From Dissophora ornata (Eukaryota > Mortierellomycota > Mortierellomycetes > Mortierellales > Mortierellaceae), in the NCBI GenBank assembly GCA_025201705.1, contig MU617136.1, positions 1-22,019 on the forward strand: a DNA stretch of 22,019 bases. Reading direction: 5' to 3'. A program made the translations under genes and the position numbers. The notes below the pieces were generated by a model. The model saw nothing but the letters and a program-made list of their open reading frames with translations. It was not told the DNA's origin and searched no databases. Positions 1-8,813 of the stretch are shown here, in pieces. Every line of letters begins with the position of its first letter. Position 1 is the first letter of the stretch.

Positions 1-879
1 CCATGGTGGTGAACTTTTGGGACCACCGTATATACTTCGGAAGTCCCTCCATGATTTCAATGATTCCGTGTTCTCAGATAAAATTTGTGCAGTGTATAAA
101 ACCATTCTGGAGGCGAGTTCGAGCCACGTGTCTTTTAGTTCCCCGTTGAACCACTCTCGTGTGCTGAGTGCGTTCTGTTCGAGTCCGAAATCGTGCGCGA
201 GTGACACATCGAAAGCGAGGTCGCGCTCCACCATCAGCCGGCATACATCTGAGGCGAAGTTGTGTCTGTATCTTTTGACTCGGCCGGGGTCTTGAGTCGG
301 AGTTACGTCCATCTTGTTTCTGCGTTGCAGCATCAGGATTCGAGCACGGCATATTTGACCCACTAGACCTTTATCGTTTAGTCTCAATGCCAGTGTCGAT
401 ATTTGCTCCTCTGCTTGTGCGTCCGCTAGGCTTTTCACTGCATACAATCTGTTATGATGCATCAGACTGTTTGGCGTTGTTGATGGCATCCGAGCTTTGC
501 GCTTGCACAACTTCATGTACATTCCTGTAATCTTTTGCAAGAATGTCGGCGGTAGGATCTGTGCCGAGATTCGATATAGCACTCTCGGGATAAGGACGTT
601 GTTGACGATGTGCGTTGTCTGTTTGTCTGTGATTGCTTTGGGTCGGAGAATGTTACAAATAGTTTCGACCTCCTGCTCCACCAACAATTGAGTCGATTTT
701 GGTAATCCTGCAGCTGTGACCCACACTCCAAGGATCCGAACCGCCTCGTTCTTTGGTACCGGTCGGATTTTCTCCACTGGTGTCCCGAATTCCAAGAAAT
801 CGTCTTCGTTATGTTTGTGGTTTCGAGCAATTACTTGCGTTTTCTTTGCATTGATCTCCACTCCATTCAGATCTTGCAT
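1..879 (-). mobile_element. 5'-truncated LINE (non-LTR retrotransposon), C-terminal part of the reverse-transcriptase ORF, continuing past the window edge
   Basis: Read on the minus strand from 879 down to 1, one frame stays open for 293 codons without a stop and leaves the window. It starts at an ATG directly preceded by an in-frame TAA. The first residues (LNGVEINAKKTQVIAR) match the G-x-x-x-N-x-x-KT motif that follows the YxDD box in LINE reverse transcriptases. They are followed by ILGVWVT and then ITDKQTTHIVNNVLIPRVLY, typical of the thumb/connection region of fungal non-LTR elements. The catalytic YxDD box and everything upstream (endonuclease, RT fingers and palm) are absent, so this is a classic 5' truncation with its break near 880. 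The retained frame is intact, which suggests a fairly young insertion. It cannot encode an active polymerase. The 3' end, poly(A) tail and target-site duplication lie outside the window. Family membership is judged from motifs only. Confidence 0.85.
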
Positions 880-976
880 TTAGAGGAAAATATTGCAATT
901 AAAGAATCAACATGTAAATATAGAAGTATTAATTTCTGAGCTTAAATTAGTCCCGGAATCTGCTCTTTCATCAAAT

Positions 977-1049
977 GCCCGGCTAGCTCAATCGGTAGAG
1001 CGTCAGACTCTTAATCTGAAGGCTGTGGGTTCGACCCCCACGTTGGGCG
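977..1049 (+). tRNA. tRNA-Lys (anticodon CTT)
   Basis: The 73 nt fold into a full cloverleaf. The acceptor stem is GCCCGGC/GTTGGGC with two G-T pairs. The D arm is GCTC/GAGC, the anticodon stem TCAGA/TCTGA with loop CTCTTAA, and the T arm GTGGG/CCCAC with loop TTCGACC. The discriminator base is G at 1049. Anticodon CTT at loop positions 34-36 decodes AAG (Lys). There is no intron and no encoded CCA. Internal A-box and B-box promoter elements are intact. An identical copy lies at 20774-20846. Confidence 0.97.
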
Positions 1050-1057
1050 TGCATTCC

Positions 1058-1061
1058 TTTT
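1058..1061 (+). terminator. Pol III terminator of the first tRNA-Lys
   Basis: A TTTT run begins 9 nt after the tRNA discriminator base, the usual RNA polymerase III termination signal. Confidence 0.75.
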
Positions 1062-1659
1062 ATCCGGCTCTATCTGGGTGCCAGGCACCCTTTTTGGAAT
1101 CGCGCAAGTACGTTTCCGAAGAATTTGGTACTGAACTACACTGTAGTTCTGCCTCGTTTTGACCTGCTCTGGGTTCGACTCAAGATTTTGTGATTTGAAT
1201 AGATTGATTTGATGCCGAACCTGACTCTCAAGTCATCACTCGTATCCACAACACGTGGATTGCGTGTTCATTTAGGTCTGCGCGCGATGCGGGGTTGTGT
1301 AGGTTATTTTTATCTTTGCTCTTTGCGTTAAGTCGCTCTCCCTTTTTCTGTTGGGATGGTTGTTGTCGCCTGTCCCAACCGCAGCTGGATGCTGTGAACC
1401 AATCCAATCTCATGCATCGCCTACTCCTCAGGTCATTATGCACAGTGCTGACCCATTGGTATGATCAGGGCGAAGGTGAGGTGCGTGCTATTTGACAGAA
1501 CTTTGGTCCATAAAATAGCAAAGTTCGTTAATATGACGGCTCTTTCTTTTTCTTAGTCTCCTTTCACCAATCTTTGCACACTTCTCCATCTCTCACTTTC
1601 GTTCATTAAAATCCACGCTCACTCTACTGATATCCTAAATTGTTATCTGCGACTTACAA
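1062..1659 (+). promoter_or_regulatory. Intergenic region and probable promoter/leader of the START gene
   Basis: No convincing gene is seen here; the short open frames on both strands show no recognisable motif. A TATA-like ATAAAATA lies at 1510-1517. It is followed from about 1540 by a pyrimidine-rich stretch that runs to the ATG at 1660, a layout seen before several genes in this window. Transcription start is inferred, not shown. Confidence 0.4.
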
Positions 1660-2548
1660 ATGTTCACAGAAGATCAGGTCAATGCAGCTCTGCTTGAGCT
1701 CGATATTCCTGACATCGCAACATGGGAACTCTTTACAGAAGTCACCAATTTTAAGGTCTATCGCCGAGCGGTTGCCAACAGCGCTTTAAAGGAGTACAAG
1801 GTCCTTGGAACATACCCTGATCTGCCTGCGAGATATCTCCTCCGTGCGTACACGGATCTGGATCTGCGAAAGACCTGGGACAAGAACATGGCAAGCTGGC
1901 AGAAACTGGATGACAACCGTCTTCATTTCACTTCCAAGTTTCCTTGGCCTCTCTCTCCTCGTGACTACGTCTATGAATTGCAGGTCCAAGAATTCCCTGG
2001 AGGCGTTTTCTGCATTAACGGAAAGAGCGTTGAGGATGAAGGGATGCCAGAGAAGACTGGGACAGTCCGAGTGGATGAGTATAGGCAAGATGTGCTGATC
2101 CAGCCAACAAAGGATGGCAAAGGATGCAACATTTGGTTTGGATATTTCGATAACCCCAAGGCAGGTTTGGATGAGGACAGATGGTCGACGTTCTGCTCCT
2201 GCAGTCACTAGTGATTCGGGTTTAGGGTGGAATGTAGGCTAATCAGCTACTGGGTCGTCATTCATGTTTTTGAACTGCTAGGGCAATATTCCCACTAGCA
2301 TTATCAATTGGGCAGCAAAAAGTGGTGTTCCAGGTGAGGATCCCTTTGTCTGCAATATCATTGCAGAGACCCTTGGATTAATATACATGCGACACTGACC
2401 ACTGTTCCATTTCGTGATCGTAGCGTTCTTGAATGCACTAAAGGAAGCCGGCTGCGGGCTTATGAAGAAAGATGCCGAACAGAGGGGAAACGAAAAGGCT
2501 CGCTCATTTCCTGCGCCCACGGGCTCGACCGTTGCTGTTGACTGCTAG
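1660..2548 (+). CDS. START-domain lipid-transfer protein, phosphatidylcholine transfer protein (PCTP/StarD2)-like
   Basis: Spliced CDS: exons 1660-2160, 2282-2333 and 2424-2548, giving 225 residues, close to the roughly 214 of animal PCTP. The protein is a single START domain with no signal peptide or membrane segment, so a soluble cytosolic carrier of a phospholipid or similar lipid is likely. Visible family motifs are TWELF (21-25), EYKVLG then DLP (45-56), DLDLRKTWD (66-74), FPWPLSPRDYVY (94-105), VEDEGMPEKTG (124-134) and, after intron 1, GNIPTSIINWAAKSGVP leading to the C-terminal helix FLNALKEAG. Intron 1 (2161-2281) must use a GC donor, because only AAG|GC restores the family sequence YFDNPKGNIPTS. 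Intron 2 (2334-2423) is GT-AG. Without splicing of intron 1 translation stops at 2211 and the C-terminal helix is lost. The lipid ligand cannot be told from the sequence. The start follows a pyrimidine-rich leader with no nearby upstream in-frame ATG. Confidence 0.9.
2161..2281 (+). other. Non-canonical GC-AG intron of the START gene
   Basis: The donor reads AAG|GCAGGT and the acceptor CTGCTAG|GGC, with a branch-like GGCTAATCAG about 40 nt before the acceptor. Length is 121 nt in phase 0. A GT lies four bases downstream (2165-2166), but using it with this acceptor shifts the frame and gives TAG within a few codons. The GC donor is therefore inferred to be the productive one. Confidence 0.8.
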
Positions 2549-2586
2549 TATTCCACAGTCGCTTGAACGCTTGGAGAAATTCTTGG

Positions 2587-2592
2587 AATAAA
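2587..2592 (+). terminator. Polyadenylation signal AATAAA of the START gene
   Basis: A consensus AATAAA lies 38 nt after the TAG at 2546-2548 on the coding strand. Confidence 0.6.
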
Positions 2593-4590
2593 TGTTTTAC
2601 GGTGAGAGTCATCAACCTAGCTACCTAGTTAATGTACATGAGATATACGCACGAGAATCGACATTATTTGAAATTACCATCAAAATGCATCCAGAATGCC
2701 TACTTTGTCCTACTCAGGGCTCAATATCGTCGCCCAGTCCTTGGACCCTACACTCTCCATGTCTCTTGAAACCTCAGGGCACAGATGATGAGGTCGAATT
2801 CGATGATGAATCGAAGTTTCATCTAATTTGGGGCTTGGTAGATGAACCGCTCCATGATGACGATATAGAACTCAAGCTGCATACTGCGGGAGCTATGTGG
2901 CGCGACAGGGAGATTCATTTTTCCGGGTACGAATGATTGCGAAGGCGCTGATGTACTATTGAGATTAAGGAGATGCCTTCAAAAATCGGGGTCCGCGCCG
3001 AAAGTGGAATATGACCCCTGATTTCATGCCCTTGATCTATAAAGAGGTAGAAACTCATTAAAGGGCCCAGTGCATGTACATCCGCAGGGCGATCGTGTTA
3101 GGATCGCCACCAAGGATCCCGCCGTAGACACAGAATCATCCGTCTGACATCCCTCAATTCGTCTGCGCTTCCGACCGATACAGCAATTCTCGTCCACACC
3201 CGGAGACGGAGTACTCGAAAAGTGGGCGTAATAACAGGATGAGCCAATCTGACTCTCCTCTCCGGCAGCTCTTGTCTTTTCTCGTGTAAGAAAACAGTGT
3301 GGTCTTTTGCCTCTCCTTTTTTTTCTTGCTTCTACGAGAAAGCATTCCAGCGAGCAGGCTGAAGGATACTCTGCAACACAAGGACGCGCTGGGTGGCGAG
3401 TAACAAAGTGCTCTGTAAAAGCCATAGTCTTTGTGAGGCTTGAGGGACCTTTTCTATCGTGGTGGGGTTGAATGGACACTCGTCTTTGAACAGCTTCTGA
3501 TTAGGCGATCAGCCACGCATCAGGTTGAATGACAGTTGATTACTGATTGAGAAAACAGGTGGAGACAAAAATGGAGCGAGAACCCCGTTTTTTTAGATGA
3601 CCCCAAGCCTACTGCGAGGCATTTAATCTAATGAAATGTGCGCCTGGCAAGCTCCCAAATGTCCACATATAGCCTGATCATCATGACCAAAGATTTTGAC
3701 AAGCCTTTTTTCAGTGATTTTCGAAGTAAGGTCCACTACACATCGGTGAGCCGGTACGACGGAATTTATCCACATTTGAGTGCATCCTCTTCTCTCTCTC
3801 GATCAGGCGAGCAATAAGCAGGGATAGAACAATGTGCGTGTGATACCGCATCTGTCACGTTTCTTGAGGGACACGACGCGTCGAAGCATCAATCAGTCTG
3901 TTGAATTGCACATTATATGATGGTTTCCATCGCCATTTCTTTGAAACACTATCATTTGGTTTCTCGCTCTGCTTGTGTCCACCCTTTTGATACCTTAGTA
4001 TTTCTTTCTCTACTCACAGCCATCTCTGTGGTCGCATCTTATTCACGTTTCTCACTTCCCGGCTCCGCGTTCCAAGTAGATTTATTGACTCTCTGGGTGT
4101 CCTTCCCTCTTGCGCCCCCTTCCTTCCATCACTCTGCGTCCTACTGGGCTCCTGAATTCCTCTAGAACATTTTTCCCTTTCTTATCCTCCCAGTCGTCGT
4201 TCCCTCCCCCTTCTTCCCCGTGGCTCTTGCATAGGTCCTAAAGCGCTATGTTATAGCAGAAAATCACAAAAAATCGCTCCACAATCGCTAGCTCTCTTCT
4301 CTTTCCTAGCGTCTCGTGTACTCCGTCTTTGTTGACAAATGTGCCGGCCACCACAAGCAGCTTTGTATTCATTGGTCCATCCGACGTTTATTTTATTTAA
4401 AAAATGCTTTTGGCCTTTTGCTACATTCACAAAGTAAGTACTTCCGAATGCCTTAACTAACGAAGACGCCTGTTCAGCTCAATGAAAAGCAAAAGTAGTT
4501 TGTGTACCTTGTCTAGCTGCCATGTTGATCTACTCCACTAGTAAATCAACACGCGTCGCAGTCCTATCCCTGCAAAAAATATATATATTT
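2593..4590. other. About 2 kb gene-poor intergenic region
   Basis: I see no supportable gene here. Short open frames at 2592-2936 (+), 3024-3479 (-) and 3917-4165 (+) have no recognisable domain. The last is simply a hydrophobic translation of pyrimidine-rich DNA. No transposon motif, tRNA or repeat array was recognised. The stretch from about 3960 to 4330 is notably CT-rich, like the leaders of neighbouring genes, so an unseen short transcript is possible. It may also hold distal regulatory DNA for the transporter downstream. Confidence 0.5.
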
Positions 4591-5078
4591 ATATAAAAAC
4601 GCGATTTGTACAAATTCCTGGGAATAACACCATCCAGCATTCCTCTTCGTTGTCAATACTTCAAGCCAACCCACCCTAGGACTGGGAAGCATCTACATCG
4701 CCGCCATTTACCTCGATCCCAGGATAGCTATCTTTCATTGCTGGCGGCTTCAACCCGTCTCTCTCTCTCTCTCTCTCACGCCTTCACCCTCCATTTCCCA
4801 CTGTTTCCTATACCATTTCTTATCACCAAACGCAGCTTAACGTATCCGTCCCTCTTAATTCTCGTTGATGTCCGTCTAGCACCTCCGCTTCTCTTCTCGC
4901 TTTCCTTGGTCAGCTTCATTTCGTCGGTTCATAATCTCTTGTCATCAGCCAAAGCAATCCCTCTGACATTTACATCAATATACCCCTCAGTCTATTCGAA
5001 ACAGCCACTCCGGATTATTCTCATTTCACAACGAGTGAAGCCAGAGGCGTCAGCAAACGTCGTCAGCTAACTTGAAGT
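4588..5078 (+). promoter_or_regulatory. Probable core promoter and CT-rich 5' leader of the MFS transporter gene
   Basis: An A/T block, TATATATATTTATATAAAA, at 4580-4598 contains a TATA-box-like TATAAAA at 4592-4598. It is followed by roughly 450 nt of pyrimidine-rich DNA up to the ATG at 5079. The 154-codon open frame inside this leader (4606-5070) is of low complexity and judged non-coding. Transcription start is inferred. Confidence 0.45.
4758..4777. repeat. (TC)10 microsatellite in the transporter leader
   Basis: There are ten uninterrupted TC dinucleotides inside the CT-rich leader, about 300 nt before the start codon. Confidence 0.9.
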
Positions 5079-7768
5079 ATGAAACATCAACAAAACTTCT
5101 CGGATCCTTCCACATGTCTCCAAAATTTCGACAGTGCACAGCCTCAACATATCCTCAGTGGTAGTAATATGCGAGGTGATGATTGCCATAGCCACATCCA
5201 CGAGAGCTACAGTGTTTCGAATGGCCGGCGTTTGCAAGAATGCGACAGTAACATCACTGTCAGCAATCATAACAACGCTCACAAAAGCAGCCGGTGCGGA
5301 AAGAGCCGTGTAAATTTGGGTCGTCTCCATACCCAAAACCTCTCGAGCCATAGGCCGATGGAGACCGAAAAAGTTCGAGTCGGGCACGAAGATCCATCAG
5401 AAAAGGGCGGGAGGCATCTTCGCGCTGATGGTCGAGTAATGAACCCGGACAAGTTGCGGCCGACGGCCAGTGCACTCACCACTTCTATCTGCTCCACTAT
5501 TGAGCCCACAGACTGCACGTCGTTCCGCGGCATCTCGCGCATTGTCTATCGACATTACAGTCGGGTGGAGTATGTTCGCTCCGAGGCCCAGTTGGCCAAA
5601 GAGGCCTACCTGATTGGTAACATCAAATTCGATCGCTGGATCTTTTTGCCTGCAGCGTTCTGTTTCCAGGCTGTCTGCGGGACACTTTACGCATGTAGGT
5701 ATTAATTGCATCACTTTGCCCGGCATCCTCGCCAGCCTTTGAAAGGACGTAGTGGATCACGTTCGACATCACTAAATATTCTTACTGATCGCGATAGGGT
5801 CTGTCTTCAACAATTTGATCGATAATGCGCTTTTCAGCGATGGCGATGGCACTCCGACAAATACCCATATGGCTGCGATCACATTCTATGTCGCTCTTGG
5901 TAAGGATGGAGGGAGAAAGGGTGACATATATAATACCATCGACAGGGCAAAAAGACGACGTACAACCATACAGGACGGTCAAGGGCAAGAAGATGTGATC
6001 CTGGTAGTTGAGACTTACCTTTTTGGAGCAGCCTCAATCACTAACCCGATATGACTATGTCGATTTAGGTTGCTTTGGCATTTCATCATCCATCATGGGT
6101 CCCTGGCTCGAAAGACATGGTCCTAAGAAGGCAGGTCTCTTAGGCGCAGCCCTCTTCTTAGTCGGAAACCTGACCACGGCGATTGGAATTTATGTCAAGC
6201 ACATCAGTCTAGTCTATGTCGGCTATGGTATCTTTGGCGGCCTTGGCCTCGGTATCTCATACATCTCTCCAGTCTCCGCCCTTCAAAAGTGGTTTCCAGA
6301 TCGCCGGGGCGTCGCAGCTGGGCTTGCCGTCAGTGGTTTTGGAGCTGGCTCGATCGTAATGGCTAAGATCCCAGATCCACTCTCGGCTGCAGTGGGACTG
6401 CCGATGACATTTGTGATCCTGGGTTGCTCCTATTTTGTCGTGATGGTCATCTGTGCATTCGTGTTCCGAGTCCCTCCGCCAGGTTATATCGTCAACGGAC
6501 TGAATGTCTGGGCAGTACGTGTTGATGACGCGGGTGATGTGGATGATGTGGATGATGCGGATGGTTCCATGGCAACGGCTGCGACAGAGACCGAGGCCGA
6601 GATACAGAAGTTGGGGTTAACAGGCATCTCTATTGATCAGCACTTTGGCGATTCTGGAAGCAAAAGTGGCGCGGGCTCATCAAACTTTGACTCTCTTCAT
6701 CCCCTACATCCCTTTCAACAGCTCACCTCCCGAATAAGCATTGACGAGAACTCGACTTCGCCCATCTCGCCCATCTCAATTACGCCTACCATGGTCCCAT
6801 CGGCGACTATATCCATGAACGCCTCTCGGCGGAACTCGGTCAAGTCTGCGATGCGAACAATCTATGACCCTAGCATGTCAATGAGCCTCACGGACGCCTT
6901 TTCTTCTCGAGAGTTCCGACTCATGTATATCATGTTCTTGGGTAACACTATGGCCGGAGTTGTAATTATCTCCCGTCTTGCCAATATCGCGACAGACATC
7001 TTTGGCCACGATAAGGACCATGCTTCGACCATTGTTTCCATCAACGGGGGCTTCAATCTTGCAGGACGCCTGATCTTTGCCGCACTCTCGGACTGTATCG
7101 GGCGAAAGAATTCGTTCTTGATCATGCTTGGCAGTCAGGCTGTCATCCTTGCATGTCTGCCCGTTATAATGACGACCAACACCAACTGGGCTTTCTTGAT
7201 GGTGATTTGGATTCTGACGTCGTGCTACGGGGGAGGATTTGGCTGCATTCCCGCCTTCTTGTGTGACATGTTTGGACCTTCGAACATTGGGCCGATGCAT
7301 GGTATGATCTTGACTTCGTGGAGCATATCAAGTGTTGGTGCCGGTCTTCTTTTCACAGCTGTGTACAACCATCTTCTGGAGAGCGGATACACTGTGCACG
7401 ATAGTTACATCTATATCGTGAATCTGAACTGGATTCTAGCAGGTGTCATAGTTGGTCTCTTTGTTATGCTGTTTGTGCGAACAGGGGTCAGAGACCGTCT
7501 CTTGCCCAATATGTCTGGTGAATTCTTCCATATCCGAATCTTCGGGCGGATTCTGCGGTTTGGCCGTTTTGGCGTGCGGCGGATGAGCCAAGAAGAGGAG
7601 CAACAGGCATGGGCCGCCTATGTTGTGCAACGACAACTGGAAGATGAGCAATGTCATAGCCATCACAATCCTAGCAGCAACAAGGGGAGCGGAGGAACTC
7701 TTGATGTGGAGAGGGTGGCACAGTCCGACGGGTTCAGCAAACCGGTTGTGGGCACCATGCGTTTGTGA
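5079..7768 (+). CDS. MFS transporter, oxalate/formate antiporter (OFA)-like, monocarboxylate-type
   Basis: Spliced CDS: exons 5079-5694, 5798-5899 and 6069-7768, giving 805 residues. Both introns are GT-AG (5695-5797; 5900-6068 with a CTAAC branch site). Residues 1 to about 184 form an unusually long hydrophilic N-terminal tail. TM1 (WIFLPAAFCFQAVCGTLYA, from about 187) spans the exon 1/2 junction. The N-half then shows the family signatures GPWLERHGPKK, ISYISPVSALQKWFPDRRGV and VSGFGAG. A polar, Asp/Ser-rich loop of about 140 residues (about 378-517) separates the two six-helix halves. The C-half carries SDCIGRKN and the OFA-like GGGFGCIPAFLCDMFG followed by GMILTSWS. A polar C-tail follows. 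The protein probably moves a small mono- or dicarboxylate across the plasma or an organellar membrane; the substrate cannot be read from the sequence. The start is the first ATG after the CT-rich leader. An alternative name is general monocarboxylate-porter-like MFS protein. Confidence 0.9.
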
Positions 7769-7860
7769 GCAAGGACAGGCACAGTCCAATTATGCACCAT
7801 TGACTTGCATTCTGTTTTTCCACAATATCATTACCTTGTACCATAGCTCCGCATACACAC

Positions 7861-7866
7861 AATAAA
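7861..7866 (+). terminator. Polyadenylation signal AATAAA of the transporter gene
   Basis: AATAAA lies 92 nt after the TGA at 7766-7768, at a normal spacing for a fungal 3' UTR. Confidence 0.6.
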
Positions 7867-8813
7867 AAACCTTCCTGGAGCCTAGCCTGGCTCTCTCGTG
7901 TTATCCTGCCTACGGTCCTCTCCATGCAAACCATGGTTTAACAATAACAATAGTCCAAATGCGTGCCACTGACCCGAGCGGGTACAACAAGAGAGAGAGA
8001 AAACATACCCCTCTCTGGCGCACCCATTTACTCACGCTGATGTGGACTTTAAACGAGGGGGCAGGGGAGAGAGAGATGGGTTGAAACAGCGCGGAGAAAA
8101 AAAAGACAACATCCATGTGCATACATGCGCATATGAGATAAATGAACAAAGAAGGTCGCTGCTCTAGCCCTGTTCAAGTCTAAAAAAAAAGGGTCGATGG
8201 TGCAAACAAGGCTTAAAAATGGAAAGTGCAAAAAGAAACGGTATGTTTCTCTTATCCCTCCCTCATGTCTTGAGAGGAAGTTCACTCCAGCTGGGAGCAG
8301 GGTACAGGGGGGGCACGGGGGCATCTCTTGACGATTGCAATGGACACGGTGTGCCCGTTACGTCGCGCACTCGGGGAGTAGGCCGAGAGGTCCGAGAGAG
8401 AGGCACACATGGTGCAGTAGACGACTCTCACTCTCGTTATCTCTTCTCACTCTCGCACCCTCACTCTCGCACCCTCACTTTCACTCTCACACCCTCACTC
8501 ACTTTCTCTCACTCTCACTCGCTTTCTCACTCACTCTCTTACGTTCTCGCTCTCTCGCTCTCTCACTCTCGTACGCTCCTCTCTCCCAGTCCTCTTCCAC
8601 CTACATTTGCTTTCCTTTTGTCTCTCATCCTCCACCGTTCTCATTCATCGTCTCTCCCAATTCAGATTAAATTCTTACCCTCCACCCTCCACCCCCCACT
8701 CCCTGTTTTTTTCTCTGCTAGCATCGCCTCTTCGCACACCTTGGGGGAAAAACAGTCTTCCAAGAACTCAGTTTTCTTCACTCTTCTCCCCCTACACACA
8801 TATACCCGGAGTC
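7867..8813 (+). promoter_or_regulatory. Intergenic region and CT-rich leader of the F-box gene
   Basis: No gene is supported. From about 8424 to the ATG at 8814 the plus strand is strongly pyrimidine-biased, including CTCACT/CTCTCGC repeats. Long open frames here (8219-9178 and the 69-codon upstream extension of the F-box frame) are by-products of this low complexity. No clear TATA box was found. Confidence 0.5.
8424..8591. repeat. Degenerate CT-rich simple repeat (ACTCTC/CACTCTCGCACCCT units)
   Basis: About 170 nt are built almost entirely of CTC, ACTC and TCTCGC words. It includes two perfect tandem copies of a 14-mer, CACTCTCGCACCCT, at 8448-8461 and 8462-8475. It lies in the probable 5' leader of the F-box gene. 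Confidence 0.85.

Noticed and set aside
893..1162. Open frame of 89 codons on the plus strand
   Set aside because: It runs straight through the tRNA-Lys gene; the apparent protein is a translation of the tRNA.
2161..2211. START protein ending at the TAG at 2211 with no intron
   Set aside because: It would drop the conserved C-terminal helix, which is encoded just downstream (GNIPTSIINWAAKSGVP...) and is recovered by a GC-AG intron.
2592..2936. Open frame of 114 codons after the START gene
   Set aside because: No recognisable domain; it starts inside the AATAAA of the START gene and has no supporting splice or signal features. The acidic part (GTDDEVEFDDES) is intriguing but insufficient.
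3024..3479. Minus-strand open frame of 151 codons
   Set aside because: Mixed, Cys/Arg-rich composition without any motif. A neighbouring frame ending in GGDPNTIALRMYMHWAL looked protein-like, but it has an in-frame TGA close upstream and no splice acceptor to avoid it.
3917..5070. Hydrophobic plus-strand open frames (3917-4165 and 4606-5070) resembling membrane proteins
   Set aside because: They are translations of pyrimidine-rich DNA (Leu/Ser/Phe/Pro only) in a promoter/leader region, and simple repeats explain their hydrophobicity.
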